Shown piece after piece: positions 1 through 5,119 of a DNA stretch of 10,725 nucleotides. The position numbers were made by a program, and so were the translations under genes. The number at the start of each line of letters is the position of its first letter. Within the stretch, counting starts at the first letter, position 1. The notes below the pieces were generated by a model. The model was given only the letters and a program-made list of their open reading frames with translations. It had not been told where the DNA came from and ran no database searches. This DNA is from Myxococcales bacterium (GTDB taxonomy: Bacteria; Myxococcota_A; Polyangia; Polyangiales; Houyiibacteriaceae), in assembly GCA_030622585.1 (NCBI GenBank), contig JAUXFZ010000043.1:1-10725 (forward strand), in the 5' to 3' direction.

Positions 1-441
1 GCGAAACTCCGGTACGTCCGTGTGGAGGGCGAGCTCTTGCCCGGGAAGCAAGATGTTCGCGTAGACGATCGCTGGCTCGACGACGGGACGATCGAAGATT
101 TGCTTGGCCGCCTCGACGAGCCGCTCGTTCTGGTAGAGCGTCTCGATACCTGGCGCGAAGATCTGGTCGCCGTACGCGTAGGTCTCGCGAAAATAGTTGG
201 TCCGAGCAACGAGAGTCGCAAGATCGGCATCTCGGCGCCCCAACCTGCCGCCAGTACGCACGAAGTTGAAGGCTGCATCGAAACGCTGCGGTAGCCCTTC
301 ACCGATGCCGTCGTTGAGGCCCTCTTCGGAGTACATGCCGTAGCTTCCGAAATCCTCGCACAGCGCGACGAGTGAACGCGCTTGGGCCTCGTCCAAGAAG
401 GGGTCGAGCTCGAAATATCGATTGAAGAAGTGCGGCTGCAT
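1..441 (-). CDS. Probable 2OG-Fe(II) oxygenase-like protein, partial (3' end beyond left edge)
   Basis: An open frame runs on the minus strand from ATG 441 to the left edge, giving 147 residues with no stop. The N-terminus (FELDPFLDEAQARSLVALCEDFG, about residues 10–32) has the look of the opening helix of prolyl-hydroxylase-like 2-oxoglutarate/Fe(II) oxygenases. The visible part ends in LPGQELALHTDVPEFR, where H140-x-D142 is a good candidate for the first two iron ligands on the jelly-roll core. The distal histidine and the Arg that binds 2-oxoglutarate would lie off the window, so the class is an inference. The frame stays open upstream of ATG 441 to a stop near 509, but there is no ATG or GTG in that stretch; only CTG 471 is a conceivable alternative. 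The ribosome site before 441 is weak. It is divergent from the membrane-protein gene, with about 60 bp between them. There is no signal peptide, so it is probably cytoplasmic; the substrate is unknown. Confidence 0.62.
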   Translation of the reverse strand, partial: MQPHFFNRYFELDPFLDEAQARSLVALCEDFGSYGMYSEEGLNDGIGEGLPQRFDAAFNFVRTGGRLGRRDADLATLVARTNYFRETYAYGDQIFAPGIETLYQNERLVEAAKQIFDRPVVEPAIVYANILLPGQELALHTDVPEFR

Positions 442-465
442 CGGAGAGGTGAATTCGTTCTTCCG

Positions 466-493
466 GTTGTACAGGCGCGGCCCAAAATGTAAA
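466..493 (-). promoter_or_regulatory. Possible sigma-70-like promoter for the oxygenase-like gene
   Basis: Read on the minus strand, TTTACA (493–488) and TACAAC (471–466) are separated by 16 bases. They match the -35 and -10 consensus at 5/6 and 4/6 positions. The site lies in the 60-bp divergent gap and would give a leader of roughly 18 nt before ATG 441. Such matches are common by chance, so this is only a candidate. Confidence 0.2.
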
Positions 494-498
494 GAAGG
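493..498 (+). promoter_or_regulatory. Shine-Dalgarno AGAAGG deciding GTG 505 over TTG 502
   Basis: AGAAGG is the only purine-rich ribosome site before the membrane-protein gene. It sits 6 nt ahead of GTG 505 and only 3 nt ahead of TTG 502, so GTG is the more natural start; the two differ by a single residue. Confidence 0.5.
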
Positions 499-504
499 CC
501 CTTG

Positions 505-1641
505 GTGTCAGCAGTCTCGGACGGATGGGGAAGGCGGGCTCTCGTTGCCAACCTACTCCCCTTGGGCCTTCTCGGCGCGTTCGCGTGGCTCGAGGCAACG
601 TACCCGAACGCGTACTATCGAAGCGTCCAGGAGGACCAAGCCCTCGAATGGGCTTCGTTCTACAGCTTCTTCGTCGCAGGCGGTGTCTTCGCGATCGCGG
701 CTTCCCGCCAACGCCGGACGAGCGACGCCCTCCCCTGGTTTCTAGTAGGGCTTTCGCTGTTCTGCGTGTTCGTGGCGATGGAAGAAATCTCTTGGGGGCA
801 ACGCGTCTTCGGACACCGGCCTCCGGACTACTTCTTGGCGGAGAACTTCCAGCAGGAGCTCAACCTCCACAACATCACGAGCACCGACGTTCGCATGAAC
901 GCGTTTCGCGCCATCATCCTTGGCTACGGGGTCCTGTTGCCCCTCATGGCGTTGATTCCGTTCTGCCGCCGGCTGTTCGACCGGATCGCAGTCGTCCCAC
1001 CGCCGATCGAGTTGATGCCATCGATGTTCGCGATGTTCTGGCTCCACTTCTGGTATCCGTGGAAGTTCACGGGCGAAGTCGTCGAATGCGCGATGGGCTT
1101 CGGGTTCCTCTTCGTTGCGATGGCACACGCAGCGCAATTTTCGAAACAACGCCGGACGAGCTCACTCGCTCGGCCGGCGGGGCTGATCGCAATCGTCATT
1201 GCGCTCGCCTTCGCGACTGCGTGGTGGTCGCAGAATCGTCAAAGTGCGGACCCTGCGAACCTGGAGCTGGCGAGAGCGGAAAGCGAAGCCCTGGGCAGCG
1301 ACCTCGAAGCGCTTGGCGAAGCCAAAGGCGAGCCAGTGATCACGAAGTGCGGAATCCACAAGCGCGTCTACACCCTCGTCCAAAAGAGGGACTACGCGCG
1401 GCCACTCCAGGAAATGTCCTTCGTGGGCCTCGTGGAACGCGGGCTTCCCGAAGCGCGCGCGGAGTTCTTCCTCGACCCTTGGAACTCCCCGTATTGGATT
1501 CGTGACCGATGCGACGACAAGACAGGGCGCCGCGTCGTCTTCGTCTACTCGTTTGGTCCGAATCGAATGCGCGACTCGAACCGCTGGGAGATCCTGGGCG
1601 ACGACATCGGAAGCTACGTGGTGCGCGCGCCGAGTCCCTAG
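505..1641 (+). CDS. Seven-helix EEISWGQR-motif membrane protein with GspG-like C-terminal domain
   Basis: This is a 378-residue integral membrane protein. I count about seven hydrophobic segments, near residues 12–30, 50–67, 77–92, 134–152, 172–187, 195–211 and 223–242. The loop after helix 3 carries MEEISWGQR (92–100) followed by a NLHN motif (120–123). I recognise this signature from uncharacterised bacterial membrane proteins; its function is unknown. After the last helix a soluble region of about 135 residues ends with DPWNSPY (324–330), VYSFGPN (347–353) and GDDIGSY (365–371). These match in order the DPWGNPY, S.GADG and D.DIGNW blocks of the type II secretion major pseudopilin GspG. It lacks a pilin N-terminal helix, so it is not itself a pseudopilin. 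Start: AGAAGG at 493–498 is 6 nt before GTG 505 and 3 nt before TTG 502, so GTG is preferred. C282 and C336 could form a disulfide. The alkyl sulfatase gene follows 58 bp later on the same strand. Confidence 0.8.
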   Translation: MSAVSDGWGRRALVANLLPLGLLGAFAWLEATYPNAYYRSVQEDQALEWASFYSFFVAGGVFAIAASRQRRTSDALPWFLVGLSLFCVFVAMEEISWGQRVFGHRPPDYFLAENFQQELNLHNITSTDVRMNAFRAIILGYGVLLPLMALIPFCRRLFDRIAVVPPPIELMPSMFAMFWLHFWYPWKFTGEVVECAMGFGFLFVAMAHAAQFSKQRRTSSLARPAGLIAIVIALAFATAWWSQNRQSADPANLELARAESEALGSDLEALGEAKGEPVITKCGIHKRVYTLVQKRDYARPLQEMSFVGLVERGLPEARAEFFLDPWNSPYWIRDRCDDKTGRRVVFVYSFGPNRMRDSNRWEILGDDIGSYVVRAPSP

Positions 1642-1685
1642 GCGGTTCCATTTCGAGCCAGGTTCCCGTAGTGTCGCGCTCCTCT

Positions 1686-1691
1686 GGGAGG
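1686..1691 (+). promoter_or_regulatory. Shine-Dalgarno GGGAGG for the alkyl sulfatase
   Basis: GGGAGG lies 8 nt before ATG 1700 and supports that start, which also puts a lipoprotein signal peptide at the N-terminus. It overlaps a small inverted repeat (CCTC-TGG-GAGG, 1681–1691) that could partly occlude it; the stem is only 4 bp. Confidence 0.6.
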
Positions 1692-1699
1692 CAGGACAA

Positions 1700-3697
1700 A
1701 TGCAGCGCGCGATTTGTGTCACGGTAGTGCTGGGCTTGGCGTTCGCAGGGTGCGCGAACGAGGACGCTGCGCCGATTTACGTGGGCGCGGACATGCCGCC
1801 GGACGTGGCCGGCAATACCCCGCCATCTGGAGTCACAGTCGCGCTCAACACCGCCGTGCGAGAGCGACTGCCGCTCGGCGATCAGCAGGATTTCGAAGAC
1901 GCAAGGCGCGGATTGATCGCAAGCGATCCAAAATTGCAGGTCGCTGGCCCCGGGGGGGGTCTGATCTGGGACATGCCCTCTTACTCCTTCGTCGAAGGCG
2001 ATGCGCCTCCGAGCGCGAACCCGAGCCTTTGGCGGCAGGCGAAGTTGAACAACATTCACGGCTTGTTCGAGGTCACCAAGGGCGTGCACCAACTGCGAGG
2101 GCACGACCTCGCCAACATGTCGTTGATCGATGGGGACACCGGATGGATTGTCGTCGATCCGCTCACGGCGAGCGAGACGTCCGCCAGGGCGCTTGCTTTC
2201 GCCCGGGAGCACCTCGGCAACAAGCCCATCTCTGCGGTGATCTTCACACACAGTCACGTGGACCACTTCGGTGGCGTGCTTGGAATTCTGTCACCTGAAG
2301 AAGTCGAGGAACGCCAGGTGCCCATTATCGGCCCGGAGAATTTCATCGACGAAGCGACGAGCGAGAACATCATCGCAGGCGTGACGATGTCGCGGCGCTC
2401 GCTGTTCATGTACGGGCCACGCCTCCCGCACGGAGAGCGAGGTCATATCGGCTCGGGACTCGGCAAGGGCCCCGCGATTGGCACGATTGGTATTCTTCCA
2501 CTCACCGAAACGATCTCGAAGACGACGACCGAGCTGACGATCGATGGAGTGAAGTTTATTTTTCAGAATGCGCCGGGGTCAGAGGCGCCGGCGGAGCTGA
2601 CGTTCTACCTGCCGGACCTGAAGACGTTCTGCGGCGCCGAGGTCGTGTCGCACAACATGCACAACCTCTACACCCTTCGCGGCGCAAAGGTTCGAGACGC
2701 GCTCAAGTGGAGCGGCTACATCGACGAGATCATCCGGATCTTCGGAGAAGCCGAGGTCTACTTCGGTAGCCACCATTGGCCGATCTGGGGCAACGAACGC
2801 ATCATCGACTTCCTCGAGAAGCAACGCGACATGTACAAGTACATCAACGACCAAACGCTGCGTCTCGCGTTCCACGGGTACACACCCCGCGAAATCGCCG
2901 AGGAGTTGGAGCTTCCCGAAGCATTGCGCACCTCGTTTGCCAACCGCGGCTACTACGGAACCATCAAACACAATGCGAAGGCGGTATATCAGCGCTACTT
3001 CGGTTGGTACGACGGCAATCCCGCCAATCTGGACCCGCTTCCGCCGGTGCAGGCGGGCGTGCGGTACGTGAAGCTCGCAGGCGGCGCGGCGAAGTTGCTG
3101 CAGAACGCGCAGGCCGCCTTCGACGAGGGCGAGTACCGCTGGGTTGCAGAGGTCGTCAACCACCTCGTGTTTGCCGACCCCGACAACCAAGATGCGCGGG
3201 ACCTGCTCGCTCGAGCGTACGACCAGCTTGGATACCAGGCGGAGTCCGGGCCCTGGCGGGACGTCTATCTGACGGGCGCTTTCGAGCTGCGTCACGGCGG
3301 TCCCGACAAGGGTATCGATCTGGCGTCTGCCATGGGCATGATCAAACAAGCACCGCTGGCACGGTTCCTCGACGCGATGGCCGCTCGATTGAACGCCCCC
3401 AAGGCGGAGGGCAAGGAGATGGTCGTCAATCTCGTCATCACCGACATCGACGAGACGCACGTGCTGGAGCTGAAGAACTCGGTCCTACGCCATTACGAGC
3501 GCGAGGCCGACCCCGATGCCAACGTGACACTGAGGGTCACGCACGATCTCTATCTGCGAATGTTGACCGGCACGGCAGGCCTCAAGGACACGCTGTTTTC
3601 CGACGAGCTCACCGTCGAAGGAAGCCGCCTCGACTTGATCGGCTTCTTCCGACTCTTCGACAAGCCGGAGGGCACGTTCAATATCGTCACCCCCTGA
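1700..3697 (+). CDS. Alkyl/aryl-sulfatase, SdsA1/BDS1 type, metallo-beta-lactamase fold lipoprotein
   Basis: This 665-residue protein is predicted to hydrolyse primary alkyl sulfate esters (SDS-type surfactants) to alcohol and sulfate with two zinc ions. The signal peptide (1–17) ends in FAGC, so Cys18 is probably lipidated. The MBL domain has THSHVDH at 183–189. H184, H186, D188, H189, E295 (in SEAPAE), E314 (in CGAE) and H359 (in FGSHHWP) keep exactly the spacing of the metal ligands I recall for Pseudomonas aeruginosa SdsA1. The family motif HNLYTLRGAKVRD spans 321–333. The helical dimerisation domain follows (about 390–525), then an SCP2-like C-terminal domain (about 540–665) that in this family helps bind the alkyl chain. 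Start: ATG 1700 has GGGAGG at 1686–1691. The frame is open further upstream to 1502, but that stretch overlaps the previous gene and would hide the signal peptide. An eight-G run at 1952–1959 lies within the frame. The 3' end overlaps the TetR gene by 11 bp. Confidence 0.95.
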   Translation: MQRAICVTVVLGLAFAGCANEDAAPIYVGADMPPDVAGNTPPSGVTVALNTAVRERLPLGDQQDFEDARRGLIASDPKLQVAGPGGGLIWDMPSYSFVEGDAPPSANPSLWRQAKLNNIHGLFEVTKGVHQLRGHDLANMSLIDGDTGWIVVDPLTASETSARALAFAREHLGNKPISAVIFTHSHVDHFGGVLGILSPEEVEERQVPIIGPENFIDEATSENIIAGVTMSRRSLFMYGPRLPHGERGHIGSGLGKGPAIGTIGILPLTETISKTTTELTIDGVKFIFQNAPGSEAPAELTFYLPDLKTFCGAEVVSHNMHNLYTLRGAKVRDALKWSGYIDEIIRIFGEAEVYFGSHHWPIWGNERIIDFLEKQRDMYKYINDQTLRLAFHGYTPREIAEELELPEALRTSFANRGYYGTIKHNAKAVYQRYFGWYDGNPANLDPLPPVQAGVRYVKLAGGAAKLLQNAQAAFDEGEYRWVAEVVNHLVFADPDNQDARDLLARAYDQLGYQAESGPWRDVYLTGAFELRHGGPDKGIDLASAMGMIKQAPLARFLDAMAARLNAPKAEGKEMVVNLVITDIDETHVLELKNSVLRHYEREADPDANVTLRVTHDLYLRMLTGTAGLKDTLFSDELTVEGSRLDLIGFFRLFDKPEGTFNIVTP

Positions 3698-4310
3698 GGT
3701 GCTGGTCGAGCATGCGGACGAGTTCTTCGGTGAGTGACTTGGCGTCGATGTCTTTCGGCGGGTGCAGGATGAAGTTGTGGACCAAACTATCGACGGTCTG
3801 CACCAGGATGTAGGCCATCAGACGCGGATTGCGCATTCGGACTTCCGGGTGTGCTTCCAGCAGCTCCGCCACTTCCGTCGCCAGATCGTTCTCGCGCTTG
3901 CGAAGCCGGCGGCGAAGCGATGAGGGGAGCGGTGCCTCTTCGAACAGGACGCGGTGAAGCTCGGGCTCGTGCTCATGCAGGGCTATCATCGCAACGACGA
4001 AACTGCGAAGCAGAGACTCCAAGGGAGACACATGGGTCAACGCCTCGGCGAGCAACTCGCGAACGAGCGCGAAACCCGTGTCGATATGCCGTTCGGCGAG
4101 CGCTACGAGGATCGCGTCTTTGTTTGGGAAGTACTGGTAGAGCGAACCGACTGATACGCCGGCGCGCGCCGCGATGCGGTCGGTGGTGGCGCCGGCATAT
4201 CCTTGCCATCGGAAAAGCTGAGCCGCTGCGACGAGGATGGCTTCGACCGTGGCCTTCGATCGCGCCTGACTGGGCTTTTTTCGCGGTTTGAGCTGAAGTC
4301 GAGGAGACAC
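3687..4310 (-). CDS. TetR/AcrR-family transcriptional repressor
   Basis: This is a 207-residue protein with the TetR N-terminal DNA-binding domain. A basic leader (1–20) precedes helix 1 (TVEAILVAAAQLFRWQGYAG, 21–40). The helix-turn-helix (about 41–62) contains TTDRIAARAGVSVGSLYQYF, followed by NKDAIL. The helical C-terminal half (about 75–207) has no catalytic motif and would form the ligand pocket and dimer surface. It starts at GTG 4310 with only a weak AGGG-like ribosome site; no better in-frame start precedes the conserved domain. It is divergent from the transglutaminase gene, 66 bp apart, with a palindrome between them, so self-regulation and control of that gene is the simplest model. 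Its last 11 bases overlap the end of the alkyl sulfatase gene on the other strand, so it might instead sense a surfactant or fatty alcohol; the sequence cannot settle the ligand. Confidence 0.93.
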   Translation of the reverse strand: MSPRLQLKPRKKPSQARSKATVEAILVAAAQLFRWQGYAGATTDRIAARAGVSVGSLYQYFPNKDAILVALAERHIDTGFALVRELLAEALTHVSPLESLLRSFVVAMIALHEHEPELHRVLFEEAPLPSSLRRRLRKRENDLATEVAELLEAHPEVRMRNPRLMAYILVQTVDSLVHNFILHPPKDIDAKSLTEELVRMLDQHLRG

Positions 4311-4323
4311 GGGTGGTACCCTG

Positions 4324-4346
4324 AATGCGAGGTGCGCAATGTGAGG
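4324..4346 (+). repeat. Direct repeat of the operator half-site (AATGCGAGG / AATGTGAGG)
   Basis: AATGCGAGG (4324–4332) and AATGTGAGG (4338–4346) differ at one base and start 14 nt apart. The second copy is the left arm of the palindrome. The first could be an extra half-site for the regulator, or chance. Confidence 0.35.
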
Positions 4347-4358
4347 AATGCCTCATAT
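4339..4358. promoter_or_regulatory. Candidate TetR operator palindrome
   Basis: ATGTGAGGAATGCCTCATAT matches its own reverse complement at 16 of 20 positions, with perfect TGAGG/CCTCA arms around a central AATG. It lies between the divergent TetR and transglutaminase genes and ends just before the AT-rich stretch that is the likeliest -10 region for the plus-strand gene. Size and symmetry fit a TetR-family operator. Binding by the neighbouring TetR protein is an inference. Confidence 0.55.
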
Positions 4359-4364
4359 TTAGAT

Positions 4365-4371
4365 CAGGAGG
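4365..4371 (+). promoter_or_regulatory. Shine-Dalgarno CAGGAGG for the transglutaminase gene
   Basis: CAGGAGG sits 5 nt before ATG 4377. It fixes that start even though the frame is open upstream to 4203, inside the TetR gene. It is one of the strongest ribosome sites in the window. Confidence 0.75.
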
Positions 4372-4376
4372 CCGCG

Positions 4377-5096
4377 ATGCACAAGTACCTCGAACAAACA
4401 GCGCTTCTGAACGGCGCTCACCCTCGCCTGGTCGGGCTCGTGAAAGAACGCAGCTGGGAAGACCTGCCGCCCTACGACGCCATCGGCGCCATCTATGACT
4501 TCGTGAGAAACGAAATCCGATTTGGCTACAACGCGTCAGACGACCTGCCCGCTTCTACCGTCCTCGCGGACGGGTACGGCCAGTGCAACACGAAGGGGAC
4601 TCTGTTGATGGCGTTGCTCCGAAGCGTGGGAATCCCATGCAGGTTTCACGGATTCACGATCGACAAGAAGCTCCAACGCGGGGCCGTGACGGGCATCCCC
4701 TACCAGCTCGCCCCGAGGAGCATCATTCACAGCTGGGTCGAAGTCTTCTACGAGGGTAAGTGGGTCAACCTCGAGGGTTTCATCCTCGATGCGCGCTACC
4801 TCGACGGCGTACGGCGCCTCTTCCCGGACGCGGAAGGCGGGTTTTGCGCTTATGGGATCGGCACGCAGGACATCCGGAACCCTCCGGTCGAATGGAAGGG
4901 GACCGATACCTACATTCAGAAGACGGGCATCAATCACGACTACGGCATCTTCGACTCCCCGGACGCGTTCTACGCAGCGCACGGCTCCAACCTCTCCGGT
5001 TTGCGCCGGCTCCTCTACGCGCACGTCGTCCGCCATCTGATGAACGCGAGGGTTGACCGCATCCGGAGGCGCACTCTTTGCACTACCGCTGAGTAG
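4377..5096 (+). CDS. Transglutaminase-like (papain-fold) domain protein
   Basis: This 239-residue protein has the transglutaminase-like core of bacterial cysteine peptidases and amidases. DGYGQCNTKGTLLMALLRSVGIPCRF places the catalytic cysteine at C70, at the start of the central helix. HSWVEVFYEGKWVNLEG supplies H118 on the following strand. The third catalytic residue is usually Asp in a WV.LD context; here that position is E133, with D138 as an alternative, so the triad is C-H-E or C-H-D. There is no signal peptide or membrane helix, so it is probably cytoplasmic. The C-terminal part (about 145–239) is not a domain I recognise. The gene is divergent from the TetR gene, with a candidate operator in its promoter region. 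It ends 23 bp before the GH31 gene, so the two may be cotranscribed. The actual activity (crosslinking, proteolysis or deamidation) and substrate cannot be read from the sequence. Confidence 0.88.
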   Translation: MHKYLEQTALLNGAHPRLVGLVKERSWEDLPPYDAIGAIYDFVRNEIRFGYNASDDLPASTVLADGYGQCNTKGTLLMALLRSVGIPCRFHGFTIDKKLQRGAVTGIPYQLAPRSIIHSWVEVFYEGKWVNLEGFILDARYLDGVRRLFPDAEGGFCAYGIGTQDIRNPPVEWKGTDTYIQKTGINHDYGIFDSPDAFYAAHGSNLSGLRRLLYAHVVRHLMNARVDRIRRRTLCTTAE

Positions 5097-5119
5097 GCGG
5101 TTTCAGGCATGCTCCGCCC

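Noticed and set aside
525..1505. 326-codon plus-strand open frame overlapping the EEISWGQR gene
   Set aside because: Its translation is very rich in Arg, Pro and Ser with no recognisable domain; it is the +1/+2 shadow of a strongly coding frame in high-GC DNA.
1340..2266. 308-codon minus-strand open frame
   Set aside because: It runs antisense across the end of the membrane-protein gene and the start of the sulfatase, has no family motif, and has Arg/Pro-rich low-complexity composition.
2579..3460. 293-codon minus-strand open frame
   Set aside because: Entirely antisense to the conserved part of the alkyl sulfatase; no motif or ribosome site.
2776..3813. 345-codon plus-strand open frame
   Set aside because: Out-of-frame shadow of the sulfatase and the antisense of TetR; Arg-rich with no domain.
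4309..4322. Small inverted repeat GGGT-GGT-ACCC at the TetR start
   Set aside because: Only a 4-bp stem over the start codon region; much weaker than the neighbouring 20-bp palindrome.
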